From assembly GCA_936440205.1 (NCBI GenBank), contig OW387147.1:35675629-35739628 (forward strand): a stretch of DNA of 64,000 nucleotides, given 5' to 3'. Origin of the DNA: Lepidonotus clava. Lineage: Eukaryota > Annelida > Polychaeta > Phyllodocida > Polynoidae. Both the position numbers and the translations under genes were made by a program. A model generated the notes under the pieces. The model was not told the DNA's origin. It did no database searches and worked only from the letters and a program-made list of their open reading frames with translations. Below are positions 30,413-44,992 of the stretch, one piece after another (position 1 is the stretch's first letter; every line of letters starts with the position of its first letter).

Positions 30413-33400
30413 CAGACGACCTATTGTTATATATTCTACATCTCACGTATTTTATCAATGCTTAAAACCAGTATTGTTAATGCAACAAAGGATTTATGAA
30501 AATGAAGATACAGACACGTTCAACTCAAGAGGGTTCGATTAAGGAACGTAAATTTTCCATTCGCACGAAACTTTTTCGTCATACTCAGGTCTTGATTTGT
30601 ATGTGAGAAAAAAAACTTGTCTAGTCTAGAACCATCTTGTCAGTCTTCTCCCACGAGCTAATAAATCTGTGTGAATTGACCAATAATTCTTTTGCTGATT
30701 TCCCTCCAGACGCCAGACATTTAATTTGACAACGAAGAACACCCTTTCAATTATGCTGTCATCTGCAATAGCAAAACTAAGTATGTTTTTAAGGTGATTC
30801 ACCCTGTTTGCAGACTATTGCAATTTCCCAAACACAGATGCATGTGTGCTGTTCTCGGGGTACTGCACTCAGGTCCTCATGATTGATATATGTGATCTAA
30901 TGTATGTTATGTCATATTCAGATTTATGTATACCTTTTCATGTTGCTGATTTGAATGGATCTAAAAGTTGAATAGCTAGGCAACTAGTGAATGATTAAAA
31001 TAGGGGCATTCTCTTCCGTAAATATAGGCCTATAGGGGTCGGTTTCACATCCAAACTAGGCTGTTTGTCATGCATGCATGAATGCCACCGAGAATCGAGA
31101 AGGAGTTGATATACTTTAAACAGGTGCGCCTGTAATATCAATCCAGGCAGATCTCTCTAGATATCATAGGTAAGTTTTATTGATAATGATGGGTATTGCC
31201 TTTTTCGGGGATCCAATAGATAAAAGCTTCCGAAATTGTATATTCATAAACACATTCTGTCCAGTCTATTTTGGCCTGCATCAATGACCTGTGAAGAAAT
31301 TACCCCTGGTTTTCAGGATTGTCAGTTTATGTTCAAATACGTGGTCACCGTATTTAAAGGTCTGGAATGAACGCTCTTCGTGCTTCTTAACTTTTAGCCA
31401 AATGCACTCAGTAACTTGGTAGAGGAGAAAGGAAGCTACTGTATGGAAACATGTAAACAGTTTCGAGCCCATCATGCAATATTTCACAGTTTCCTTTTCC
31501 AAGCCATCGAGTCACATCTGTGGCAAATTGTATTATCTATTTATTACGTATTTATCATGATTAATGTTAGTTAGACTTTCTTTTATTTTGCAATTATAAG
31601 AGTGCTTTTTATATTGACAACAAATATTTTTCAGTAAATTTCTGATTAATACAATTATTCACTTGATCTTGCCTCCGGCCATCGCAGACTGGCTCTAAGT
31701 TAAAGCTTAATATTATGTTATGCCTTTATTTTAAGTGATTATGTTTATCAGAGAGTAGATAAATAACTGATCCTTTTTAACACACTGACCCATTGAGGTA
31801 TCTTCCCCTATTGTGTCCGTCTGGATTCAGGCTATTCTTGTAGGAACGGATAAAGTATATGGCTTTTTGGTATTCTTATATTTGCAAACAGTTTAATGGG
31901 AGGAATGCGCCTTTAGATCGATTTTCCATTAAATGAAATTATTGAAGCTATTAAATATATATGCAATCCATTGTTCCGCACAAATGTCATTATCAAAGCA
32001 CGATAATGAAGCATTTAATAATTCACCGTAAAGTTATGTTCACGACTTAGTGCTCTAGACACTTTGGTAATTGCACATTATAATATATCTTACGATAGTC
32101 CTTTTCACTTTGTAGTTAGATAAGTCTACTTGCTTGACATTAAAGCTATCTGAATTCCCATAGGCACTTACTTCACGGAGAAGAGCACAGCGTTCGGAAG
32201 TTATCTTGACGTCACTTTTTTTTCTGGATACCTGCCAGCCCAGCCCACATACTTGGGAACTGTCTGTTTTGCTGTAGGAAAAAAATTATATTGCGACATT
32301 GAAATAGAAAACAACATTACATTCAACGTTCAAGTACCAGCTGCGGCTATTCGCATATATCATATGTAATGCACTTTAGTAAACAGAAGTTTTGAGGACC
32401 ATTTGCTAGAGTGTACTACTATTACTGAAGTAGAATAATATATATGCATACATTATGAATCATTCAAAGATAATGCACGCCATGCACTTTTTATTTGCGA
32501 AAAATCAATGACACACTTTTAGAATCCTTGAATTCTAGAACTGGTCGTTGTCACCGGCAACTTGCATCAACACATTTTTTGTCATCCCCTCATTACTTGA
32601 TGATGTCGTATACATTCATGTAATAAATGTGACCATTAATCCTACCAGAGGTAATGTGAAAATCTTGGATGCCATCTAATAATAGCCTAGATACACTAGT
32701 AACCTAGTTGGGCTGTTATGAATGGTTCGGGTCAACATAAGGGGTTGTTTACACGTGAGATCTTTCATTGACTTTTCAAAGGAGCATCTAGGAATGTCTC
32801 CATGTTACTGTATTGAGACAGGGATCAATCAAGAGTAGACTACATCAGGGGACCAGTTGCATGATATTGACATGGCATACTTTACAGGAACGAAAACACC
32901 GTGAATGATATTCTAGAGCGGTACCCCTGAATTCCGGATAAACACCATTCAAGATATTAAGAAAATCATTAAAATAAAAGAAAAAAAGGGGATAATCTTT
33001 GCATGCAAGAGTGGACAGGTACGTTAGGAATTTACACTCGATGTAACTTGCGTCATAGATGTTGAAAAATATGCCATCAAAGGTTTCATTTTGTTGCGGG
33101 ATACCTCCACGATGAATACAGATAAGGTTTAGGTGGGGTGAGAGGACGGCCTTGCGTGTCGTCCAGTTGAATACTCTTTTGGTTGCGATCTTTGGAAGAT
33201 TAGTGTACAAAGTGACAGCTTTGGAAGGTTCCCATTAATTTCGTGTCTTCCCATGCGTTCTGTCAACATCTCCCACTTTGGGGTTTCTGACATGAAGACG
33301 GTCTCGTGTTCATCAGAGACATCTCTTTAGTCGGGTTAAATGTCCCTATCTAAAACCCCATCAATCTAGTTGTGAATTAGATAACAGATTGAATAGTTAA

Positions 33401-33595
33401 GTCTCAGCATTACTAATACGCTGTCTTGAAGGAATGTAAGGGCATAATTATAGAACCTTGGTAATGCACGCTCATTTTCCGTTCCAGATAATACGGTTAA
33501 AATGGAGTTAATTTCAACACCGGTGACTATGTAATCTAATTACATAATTTCACTAATCCGGAGATCATGATTATGATCGTTCCATAACGTCGAAG

Positions 33596-33804
33596 CAGGG
33601 GCGGACACAGGGTTTTCAAAGAGCGGGGGGTGCTCGGCATAAGGGTAAGTACTAGCACTGCATGCATTTGTGTGCATGTGCATACATGTTCATGTGCATG
33701 GCATTTCCCCCTCTTTTTGTAGTTCAGGGGTCCACCAAAAGTGTGTGTGTGTGGGGGGGGGGGGGGTCAAGACCCCCTGAACCCCCACCCCCGGATCCAC
33801 CCCT
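33596..33804. mobile_element. small hAT-type MITE with GT and G runs
   Basis: The ends are CAGGGGCGGACACAGGG and, inverted, CAGGGGTGGATCCGGGGG. The interior has a GT repeat and a 14-base G run (33753-33766). No coding capacity. Confidence 0.5.
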
Positions 33805-36800
33805 GCGTTTCCTAGATAACAATACATGTACAATGAAAGCGAGTTTTGCATTGCTTATATAGTGACTTAATTGAAATGTATGGAATGTAGCACAGACAAG
33901 TATGGGTTGCACTCTATAATTATGCACATACCGAATAAAAAAAGCTCTTACCAAGAAAGGGATATAGCTCACTTGTTTACCCTCGTACCCCGAAGCATTT
34001 CAGAAAGAATTCAAACAAACAACAGACCAGAAAAGACAAGCATTCCATTTCAACCGAAATCGTTGAGGGACCTCAATAGTCGAGAGTTGACCCCTTTCAC
34101 CTCTCCTCTGAAACCAATGGCATGCCTTGAAGGCTATTGCTGCCGACTTGCCCTCGTAAGGACGTCACGAGTTACCGGTGCGTAACCAAGGCAACCCGCT
34201 ACAGTGTCAAAAGTTGGGTACTCCCTTACACTTGATTAACATTGTGATTTAAGTGCATTGAAAGGGTTTAAAGAGGTATCCCCAGAACTTGGTCAAGCGT
34301 CCATAAATGACAGATGACAGTGAAAGCAACCCCAGGCAAATGTCAAAGTGGCCACTATAATATATGTAGGTGTACCCTACCCTCTTCGGAGTTGTTGCTC
34401 TTGATCAGATTAGTCGTTCAAGGCTGAGGGGATGGAGAATCATGGCGTTTCTTGGTATTTAACTTAGGTTCATCGCCCCAATTGTTTCTTTTCTCTATTT
34501 CTGAAAATCTTAAGTATTTCTCTTGACATTTCGTAACTTGAATTAAGACCCATTCTCCGATCTTGGCGTAACTATAGTGAAAACATATTCACTTATTATT
34601 TTGTAAATGGAATAAATTATTCTTGGTTTGAATGTATGCTTGCAAAGATTGCGTAATTATTTTCTGCGTCGAAGTACGTACTTGTTAGAAAGATACCCGG
34701 ATTCTTTACTAATTGTGATTGATTAAAAATACCAGGATTTGGATTCCCTAATGGTTGTGATTGATTAGTTTGAACCTGCAAAGGGTGGTTAAGTCTTTTC
34801 TTCTGCCTTACTTCTCCTGTCACAAAATCCGGGAGGCCAATCCCCCTCACCCAAAACTATTTGTTCGAAAGAAAACCTAATGACCCTGAGGGCTACTGCA
34901 TTTGAAACTATATACAAGTGAATGGACTTCAGGTTGTTGAACCTTCAAACAGTTATATCCAGTGTGTATACATTCGTTAAAGAATGAAATATGTGTTAAA
35001 CATATTCCTATCTCTAAAGGGGCTTGCCCTTTGTATGACGAACCATTAAGTTCATAAAAGTAATAATTCATCTTAAGGCACACTTCTGAATAAAGTATGG
35101 CTTTTACTTAAAGGTAAAAGGGAGTAGACATGGGATTAATTATCTTAAATTAACTTTGTGGTGTAGATACTGACATACCCTTGCTTTATAATAAAGTCAA
35201 TCTTATCTTTGTTGAAATTAAACAATATAGCCTAATTTATCTTTATATCAAAACATTAGAAATAACTGAATGAAACTGTGAAAGCTTACAGGGAAGTCGG
35301 GGGCGTAAACGAGTTTAAGCAATGGAAGTGCAATAGCCTTACTATTAGATTTCCTTAATCAAAAACGCTACACTCACATGTGCATTATTTATTAATCTCA
35401 TATTTTGATCACACTTTGTATAACTCTTTTTGTAACGTCGGATTGAAATGAACCCCCTAAAAAGCTATGGTCGTAAGGTTTCTATCTTCATCATCATGAT
35501 AGAAAGAGAGCTGATGAATGGTACAGTGAAAGTTGCAGGTCCCCACCAATGTCAACAAACAGTAGGTAGACCCCATGATGAATGCCATAATTTGACATTT
35601 CAATAACAGAAGAGGAGCAGCCTACTTGAAAACACCTTTCAAATCACGCCCAACTTCACTTGGCTGGTAACCGAATACCTCGCTAAGTATATAGCAATAC
35701 TTCGGTGAGTTATTAGTAATTCACTTCACGGGGCGAGGCATTTAAAACGCTGAAGGAGTTTTCAATATAAAAACACCAAAGGGTCTCTCCATTTCATCCC
35801 TACCTGCTGCACACAAAGTAGTTTGAAAGGCCCCACTTGGATGCATTTCTTAGATTTAATTTGGTAAAAATGTCTATGTATACAGGCTAGATGTTCCTAA
35901 CATGGGTTAAGGCCTCTACATATAACATTCATTTCACTGTATAAGTTTTCCCTGTGTAAAATGGTTTTGGTCCATGCGCAATTTTGTATGTTTTTCTGTT
36001 TCTACAAAACCTGGTGAAGGAAATGTTGCAAATTGAATTCTATAAGAATAATATCATTATTTACACCGTGCTTGAGTCGTAATTGATAAAACGGCCTTTA
36101 AAAAAAAGAAGAAAAAAAAAGTCATTGGCATATAACTGTAGTGTGATATTGCGCCGCTGTATGATGTTTACAGTTTATTCACATTGCCCCATTCCATTGG
36201 GAAGTTATGGGCCATGGAAAGCAGCCAACAAGGTCATCTAAAGTAATACGGTTAGACATCCCCCTTTTCTTAGGCTCCCTTTGATTGGGATATCAGATGA
36301 CAGACAAGCCATTTATTTTTGCAGTAAATTCTGATTTGATTATTAACCGTGGTCCAATGACTTCATCAACAAAAAACTGATAAACATCTGATGCTTGGTT
36401 GACTAAGGTTTCTGTAATCTACCTACGCTACTTGCCTCACTGATTACGAACGGAAAATAGAGTGATGTCAATTTTGTTGTTGCTCTTTTCAACGGCCGCT
36501 TCACAGAATATATTATAACGATGTTCTATCCCAGCTACATTTGATTTACTAGTGAAACAAGTTTAGGAAACCCGAGAATCCCAACGAATATTGACCCTTC
36601 AATGCATTAAGTTACCCCTACAAAATAAAAAAAAACTGCCATAAAAATACATCGATTTCGTGGTGACCATAAATGAATTTACATCTAAAATCTAATTTGA
36701 AGTTTGTGTTATAAGGTTTTTGACATACATATTCACATTGAACTGTGGCACTCCATGCTTCCTCCAAATAGAATAATGATATAACACGTGCATACAAGTA

Positions 36801-39080
36801 TTCCTTTAAGCGTGGCTCATGCTGTTGGAAAGAAGCATACCACCCTAAAACCCTGGCAGTGTAGGCGTACCGTATGATAGTGAAGGTTTTAACCAGCAGT
36901 TAGCGGATAGAGGTTAACGCTAGGGTGACGAACTCATGAAGAGCCGTTCACGTGTTACTTGCGTCATTCAGTCTTGTCACTCATTTGGAGACCTTCCACC
37001 TCCAAAAGTGACCTTGGGTCTCCCGCCCCAAATAATCGCAAATACATGAGAATAATAACATAGATTTATTACTTATGCATGTTTTTTTGCAAGTCAGAAC
37101 TTTCTCTTAGGAAACAAAAGCCGAATAACTAAAGCATATGACTATATGATGCATAAAATGAAGGAATATAACAGGTGCAGTATGAATTAGAAGGGTATGA
37201 CAGAAACGGAAGAGAGTGAGAAAGTCTAACAACATAGGGTCTATATTTAGTGTAACAGAGTAACGTCTTCCAAATCCCTGACACCTACGTCTGGCTTTGT
37301 AATAGCCTGGGCATGTCACAGGAAGTTAAGTCGTGATTTGAGGGTTGTACGTAGGTAGTGTGTTCCGTCACATAACTAAACCAATTCACATTAAGAATAG
37401 AATGTGGGACGTAGATCGGACAAGGCCATTAGAATAGTTTAGATTATAGTCACATAAAGTGGCGGAAATGAAACGGGTCCGTCCCATTTACTCCATGCGT
37501 GATGTATGTGTTTTTGTTCGTCCATCGATAAACCCCGAACCCTTTTAGTATATCAAAGACTCCGCCCACCCGCCACATACATACATCATCTATATTTATA
37601 GCACGTCGTCGGAACAACGGCCACGCGGGTTAAACGTTCATGGAAGTTAACGACCTGTCAGAGCAACTTAAAAAATATATCAATCATCAGTTGTCGATAG
37701 AAAGTGTGCTGGTCCTTTGATGCTATAACTGATGAAAACTCTTATTATTACTATGTATATATGATAATGAAAGTTACTTAACTTCTTAGGATGTCATGAT
37801 CAAAGCAAGTAGGGCCATGCTAAACAACTCAAAATACCATACCTTTACCATAGACCGCATCTCCCGCTTATAGAACGCAATTTTGTAATCATGTGATTAT
37901 TATTATGATAAGAACGCGTGTCATGCATTTGATAATCATGCTGCTATGATTACGTTTTTCAAGCAATGCATTCTCTAAATATTTGTACATAATTATCTAC
38001 CCATCTGGGTATATAAGGATTGGAAGAACTCCAGTAAACGCCCAACCTCCAGGGCAGCCAACACGCGTTTAAATTGGAATTCCTTAGAATATTATTGTAT
38101 AAACTTGGAATGGGCCCCCCCTATGTCTTTAGGCTACTTGGTGATCATGATATCATGTCTTGTAATAACATGCGAAAGGTAAAGGGGCGATAAACAGGGA
38201 GGTCAAGGAGGGTTTGACCTTTGGCTAGTTACCAGCAGTTTCTGTCGCTGGTAGGCAAACATCGGCTTAATGCCATGTAGGGCCTATGTATCTTAGAAAG
38301 TTGGATGACATTTCTGACATGTACATATACCTCTCTGTCAATGGAGAACTTCGCTCTGTGTCTCAGATAAGGACGTCTTATGACAAGTCAGTTACATTAC
38401 ACCCACCCATTCTGAACAGTTGGCTGGTAGCCGGTGATTTACTCTTAGTAGTAGACCTTGCCGCCCTCTATTAGCAGCTGTATGACTAGGACCAGCCAAG
38501 TGGAACCTGCAGAACGACCTTGTGGGGTCAGGGAAAGGAAGATCATGGACCAGAATCCATAAACTTATGGCTACCCGCCAGCACCCTCTTAGTCTATGTA
38601 TACCTAGGTACTACCCATAACGAGATATGTGATCTCTTAATTATCTAACGGAGCACACGTTCACATATTATCGTAATTTGGAACAGGTTTAGAAAGATAA
38701 TAATTGAATTTAAGTCTAGTCATTTAGTTAACTATCGAGATACGCCTATTAATTTATTTGCACACTTTTGTTTTCGAACAATTAAGCCTATCATGAAGGT
38801 GCGAATTAGCTGAATGGTGCATGGGAAATCGTTTCTTTTAAGAGACTGCTTTGGAACATTTACACTCTGCTCTTACTTTTTGCACATTACATAGGCTCCA
38901 TTACTATAATATAACTCTTGCAACTTATGAGAGAACTGTCTTTTTCTGCATCTTAAGATACAAGGATATGGGCCTACTGATTTACATAACATGACGCCTA
39001 AAAGGTTAAACCAACTTTACGAAGATTCTCAAGGGTAGGCCTATATCTCTTAATCGAGGTGGGGATAAAAAAGGAAAAAA

Positions 39081-39385
39081 ATGCTTTGGAAGTCCTCGAT
39101 CCGAAAATATTCATAGCCACTGAGCTCTAACGATTAAAGAAAGAAAAAGTTACATAGGTCATCAGTTATCTAAAGATGCAGGTGACCTCTGCCAAAGTCA
39201 ACCAGGTTATATAAGATGGGTATGAGAAAAAATGGGATTGCTTTGGAAAGTAGGTGGAAAAATATTCATAGCCACTGAGCACCAATGAAAGTAAGTCAAA
39301 GATTAAAAAGCAAGAAAAGAAGACTTGCTTTACACAGGTCATCCTGCAAAGGACGTAAGTGACCTATGTCAATTCAGATGTGATG
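39081..39385 (+). repeat. diverged tandem duplication, period about 157 bp
   Basis: Two units share TGCTTTGGAA, AATATTCATAGCCACTGAGC and a block ending in GTGACCT, at about 39,081-39,200 and 39,238-39,378. Identity is moderate, so the duplication is old. Confidence 0.6.
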
Positions 39386-41357
39386 GACCATTTAAGGGAA
39401 GGATAACCCTTTAAAAAATCAATCTACCTCTTCACAATAACATGGGATCTCATGGCTTAAGGCATCTGAACGGTTCATAAAACATGGGAAACATGTGTCA
39501 GTGATTCAAAAGACATTCACAGGCCTGGGAATGAAGTCAATATTTCATCCATCAAGAGGACGTTTGCCTATGGTACCATATCATGTTGCTTATCATAAAT
39601 AAAATCAGACAGGGCCACAGTTATCCGACGAACCCTGTGACCTACTCGAACACTCTGCTGTTTGAAAATGTATAGTTTTCCCTATAGATAATATGTCTAT
39701 GATGGAAAGCTTACATTTATCATATCTGAATGAAGACAATTAAAATAGGTGTAAGATGAGGTCAAAAGGCATGCATGAGTATCTGGGAGAATTATAATAC
39801 TCTGCTCTATATAGATGTTCCCCAGGTTAATTTATCTATCCAGTGGGCCATTTTAGATAATGTTAATAGACGGTTTTCATAAATGGTTTGGGTACAACGA
39901 GGTATGATGTACAAAGGTATAATGTATAAAACGTATACATGTATTCTTCATTTGGTATGCGATTATAGAAAAGGTTATCATGGGGAGAATTTCACATGAA
40001 TTGTAACGTAAACTTTGTTTAGATCCGAAGAGTTAATAATCAATAAAGAGTCATCCGACACCCATATAACTATATATGCTTGCTTAATAAGTCGGAAAAA
40101 TAGGGTAGATTTTGGGTCATAGTACTAATGATGGTGTTATCTAAACGAAGCAACATCTATTTTGTTAATGTTTTACAAATTCATTTGAAGACAGGACGAG
40201 GTGTCTATATAAGTAGAATGATTCGTCAAGGTTCATAAATTATCGACATCCTTTGAATGTTTTACTATGTTTTTTTCAATACTTCCTACCTCATGGGCCG
40301 TTACAACACAACAGGTAGGAGCTAGCCCGGGGAATGTAAATAACACATAGTTGACATTCCACTCATTCCAAGCATGGCTTATGTATTTTTCACAGATCTT
40401 TCTGAGAACGGATTGAGAGAAAAACAATTCCATAATAGATAGCCATTGGGAAAGGATGGGCCAATATCCAGTTTGATGTAAATAGCCACTGTATGGCTGT
40501 ACCGCCTACTGACCAGCTGTTATCTCGTCCAGTCGTAAACTGCAATCATTCCCAACTCAATTTGTAGGCAATAAAAGACACAAAGGCCCGACCCCCAATG
40601 CTACTGTATGTTTTTATCAGTTTACCAACAGCTGTAGTTCTCATTGGCACATCCAAGAGTACCCAACAACCCCTCAATTTAACCACAACATTGAGAAAAA
40701 TACAAAACAAAAACAAAATGAATTGTGCTCTGGGCTCTAATCATTGGACTGGCAGGTCCGGTTTTTACAACTTTATTTAGTTTTTAGGTTTGTTCGGCAC
40801 AACTCTCGCCAGGGAAAATTCTACCCTTTCGTGCACTCATCGGAATGATCTATTTATACAATATTTCAGTAGCTGTGAGGTAAAAACAACATTAAACAGA
40901 CATTATAACCTGAGACATGGTTGTTGAACATTTACCATTTTCCATGCTCTAATGCCCACCCAATGCCTCAATCAAATCAACATCAATTGCATTAAACGAA
41001 GTCAAACCTGTCAGGTTTCGAGATGGGAAACGTACATTCAGTTCCCACTGATATAACATTCCCAAAGAAGCTACGTATTTAATATTGTACCAAGACTACA
41101 TACTACCATTCCGCAAAAGAAAACAAGTTGGCAAATATCCCTCAGTACTATAACCCCATGACTTGTAAAACACAGCAAAAGTGGTAAAGTCATAACAATT
41201 CCTGAGAACCAAGGGACCTCTTCAAAGCAGGATGCAGACCGAAAGGGGGTTCACCCTCAACCCAATCTGCACACAAAGAAAAAAGGCTTGGTTACTTTAT
41301 TAGTGCGGGTTGGGTGGTGGTAAGGTATGGCAGCCCCACCCAGGTACGTAGTATGTC

Positions 41358-41400
41358 CACCTGTCTCACCTGTGATTGATTACAGGTGGGCCGACAGGTG
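41358..41400. promoter_or_regulatory. hairpin of four CACCTG/CAGGTG E-boxes
   Basis: Two CACCTGT units are followed after 8 bases by two ACAGGTG units, so the 43-bp stretch folds on itself. CACCTG is the core site of Snail/ZEB-type and E-protein factors. The arrangement is seen; regulatory function is inference. Confidence 0.35.
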
Positions 41401-42208
41401 CATCACATAAACTCACCTCTGCCCATTTATCACAGGCAGGGGTCACTTACCCATGAGAAAGTATTTTTACCTGTATCTTTGTAAAATCGGATTCTATGGC
41501 GATTCCTAGTCCAATCAAAAGGTGCGTCATTCAGAATTATCATGAAGACTTGTGAAAAGTAGGACTTAATGGAGAGGCAATGCCTATTTATACGTTCTAT
41601 CTATTTTTTTGGATGCATTGTGTTGAGTAAGTTGGTTTACAAGAAGTTGCATTATGTTTGCCTGTCCCGTTATGATAGGCGTTATGATCGGTGAGAAAAC
41701 GGTCTTATTGCATAAATATAGTAAACCACATTTGATATAGATCGAGAAATAGTTCTTTTTATAAATGTAATAGCTTCGGAGACTATTTTTATTGGCTTCA
41801 TTTGTTTGTGACATCAGAATGATGTCATTCAGAATAAGTCACATTTTGGTAACAATGATTAACCAGCACGATTACTATGATATGTTAAAGGAATCCAGTG
41901 AACATAAAGCGTTTTTAATGCTGCCATCTTATAATCCTTTTAAATTAATCAGATCAAAATTTGTTATTTATGTCCATCTAGTTAGAAGTAACGTTGTCCA
42001 TCTCCAATGTCCCAGCATTCGAGTTTGGCATTCAAATATTTGACTTAAAACAGTTATGCTCAACTTAGCTATTTAAAGCCAATACTAAAAGAAAGTAGTT
42101 TTATGTAGTCAACTCAGGACAACAATATAATTAGATAATGATATTTTCAATGGATAGTTTGATATTTGTTATGAACGTGGATATAGTGTAGTTCCAACTA
42201 CTGATCCC

Positions 42209-42561
42209 TTAAAGGGAGCCAAAACCAATAAACTGATGAAATTTTCCAAACTCAAATAATCATGGAAATCCATTCCTTGAGCCTATTCCTGGCCCATGTT
42301 AAAAATTAAACCATGAAATATGGTAAAAAATAATTAATAACATATTTTTCTTGCTCAAATCAATTAATGTGGATCCACAAAAATAGCGTTTGTTTACAAA
42401 CAAATGCAAATATTACCATCTCTTGTGGCATTCTACTTCAGTTTGAGCTAGTTTTCACAGCTAATACTTTACCACTGACCTTAACTGGACTCATCCAACA
42501 TATTTATATACTTATCTGAGTCTTGAAAATTTTGTCAATTATATTGGTTTTGGCTCCCTAA
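42209..42561. mobile_element. MITE, ~350 bp, GGGAGCCAAAACCAATA ends
   Basis: GGGAGCCAAAACCAATA at the left end is matched exactly by its reverse complement at the right end. The interior is AT-rich and non-coding, with TTTGTTTACAAAC. The ends resemble those of the inverted MITE pair at 57.2 and 58.4 kb, so it is probably an older relative. Confidence 0.7.
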
Positions 42562-44128
42562 GAGGCGAACAATCCAAGACTATATGAACTTTGGTTCAAA
42601 TCTAGCCCGATATTCAATTACAATGGTAAATATTGCATGCATTCATATAAAATGTATTGATGAGCATACTGCTATTCTGTTGGTATCTCAGGGTATCAAC
42701 AACACTGAGAACTGTACCCCTTGTCTAACCACAGACCACAACCCTAGCGGCAGCCATTGGGTTCCCCAGCTAATATTGACATACTCCTTAACGTTCTGGT
42801 CAACCTACATGGTTCTTCGAGTACAGGAAAGTCCTCTCAAAAAGTGCACCAAAGATGTAATTTCAGCCTTTGACAGCACTCGAAAAATGAAGGATTTCTC
42901 TGTGGAAAGCATCGCTGAGAAAAAAGAGAATCAAAACCGACATGTTTGCCTAGGCGTTGAGTTTACGGGGCACAACTATCCTACTCAATAATTATGTCCA
43001 TTGAATCTATGATGAAGCCTTTAGAGAGAATATAAGGAACGATCTAGATTTATGCATAGAATAGAGTTATACCTGCTGCCGATAGAAGTATTTATTATTA
43101 GATTGTCTTTGTGCTTGCCTATTGATAGATATCGTCACCATCTCATAAATCTAATAAGACATTAATTGTCTTTAAAGTGAGAAAAATAATTCTCACTGCG
43201 CTGTTCTCATAATTCTTTGAGCAATGACCATACAGGGTATGGTGGAGGAATTCCGAGGGGTCGGAGGGCGTCCTGATGTATGGATTTCAGACGTCCCAGG
43301 CCCGTAACCAGCTTTTCTCAAAGGGGGGTTCGTTTTTGGACTGATAGATTCTTTTCCAGGGGGGGTTTCGTTTTTTGAATAAAAGGGCTAAAATACATTT
43401 TTTTTAAAATTTAGGGTCATATTTTACATTAAAAATTAGAGGAGGGTTCCCCCCGAACCCCCCTGCCATCCAATTTCTGGGGTACAACTTATAAACTTAT
43501 ACAACTGATGGTCGACCAATGTGAAACTTCACTATTGACTCAGGGATATGGCTCATAGCAAAACTAGGAAGGAAGTCATCGCATTCAGGGAATGTGTTTA
43601 TTAAAATACTCTCCTGCCACCTGCCTATGATCAAGGGAAACCGAAAGACCGAAGGATCTAAAAAGATGCTTTTCTGAATAATACCTGTAAAGAAAAACAC
43701 GTAAGCATTCAGTTATATGATATTCCCATGAATAAGAAATGAATATTGATGCATCCCCTTTGAAAGGCAAAACATGTGAGGGGCGTTTTTGGTAGAAACT
43801 TCCAGGAACATAAGGAAAGGCGTTATTTGAATATGTAATAGTCACGTGACGTAGTGTACCTCCGATACTAAAAAACGTGCATAATATATAAAAGTTGTGT
43901 TTTATGAGCGTTTCGTTTCTTGATTTCTGACCCATGACGACCATGTTGGATCCACTTCAACTACTTGGCACTACTATCTTTAAAGTCCATGTTGCATTTT
44001 GGCAGTTAATGTGTATGGAATATTGTTTACAGGTTATTGTATCTCTAGGAACAAATAGGTCTATAACCAAATAGTTAAACACAGTATGATATTCATGTTT
44101 CGCTCTCTCTTGAATACAGCAACAAAAT

Positions 44129-44129
44129 T

Positions 44130-44174
<45 letters not shown>

Positions 44175-44175
44175 A
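44129..44175. repeat. TA/GTAT microsatellite
   Basis: About 22 bases of TA repeats pass directly into GTAT repeats. Confidence 0.95.
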
Positions 44176-44960
44176 TTATGTAGTATAGTTTGGATAGTAT
44201 GGCATTTTGACATTCACTTATTTGTAACTTATCTATTATAGATTAGGTTTTAACCAATGTTTCTGGTTGACTGCTCCCTGCATACGTGCAGATATAGATT
44301 ATTTTTTGCATTCATTATTCATATTGTGTATATTCAGCAGGGAATAACCATGTGAAATTCAACAGGCTACTCCATAAGACAAATGCGCATTGATTGTTTC
44401 AAGCCTGGGCTCAGGCTTTATTGAAAGTCTAAATTGCAATCTGTTGATATGCTTTTTGTAACCCCAACATTTAGCTCTTTTGAGTCGCAAACAGTCACAC
44501 ATTCCTCTTATGCCTTTCCCCCCTTTTTCTGATATAATTGGATATCCTCTATTTCACTGAACATCAAGAACCTCACCGCAACAGGATTATCTTTGGTTGC
44601 ATGATGATCACTTGCATTCTATCATATTATTATTGCCCAATAGAACTGGAGCTCAACGGACACATTAAGAAAGTTAATGACCTTATCAAGGAGTTTAGAA
44701 CGCTTTGCTTGCAGTTTTAAGGATGGCATTCTGAGGAGGCTCTCACTCTATTTGACGTTCCACCTTTCACCACTCATAGTTATGTATCTTTGATCATTTC
44801 AGTAATTCCTTGAAATAACAAAGGTTCTTCTCTTGGAACAAGTGTTTGTGATGTGGCACGAAAATAAGGGTAGTGCACGAGATCCAGAGTAATTGGGTAC
44901 AAAAAAGATGATACTAGAAGTGACATCATAGGGTGTTATGATGATCATGTGACTTGTATT

Positions 44961-44992
44961 GACCAATCAGCATGAATTGTAGGGATATATAA
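44961..44992 (+). promoter_or_regulatory. promoter-like CCAAT plus TATA pair
   Basis: GACCAATCAG at 44961-44970 is followed 14 bases later by TATATAAG at 44985-44992, a textbook spacing for a TATA promoter. No recognisable coding exon follows. It may belong to a repeat or to an unspliced leader. Confidence 0.28.

Larger units (their letters stand above)
30413..42208. other. host DNA with repeats, no gene assigned
   Basis: Nearly 12 kb of AT-rich DNA without convincing exons. It holds a second small hAT-type MITE, a diverged tandem duplication near 39.1 kb and an E-box hairpin near 41.4 kb. A 121-codon minus-strand frame at 32,845-33,210 has no recognisable domain. Confidence 0.5.

Noticed and set aside
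30532-30545. GGTTCGATTAA resembling a tRNA B box
   Set aside because: No A box at the right distance and no cloverleaf fold; no tRNA gene supported.
32845-33210. 121-codon minus-strand frame
   Set aside because: No recognisable domain, no splice context; a frame this long is expected occasionally by chance in 46 kb of AT-rich DNA.
42584-42991. 135-codon plus-strand frame beside a MITE
   Set aside because: Chance-level length, no domain, no promoter or polyadenylation context.
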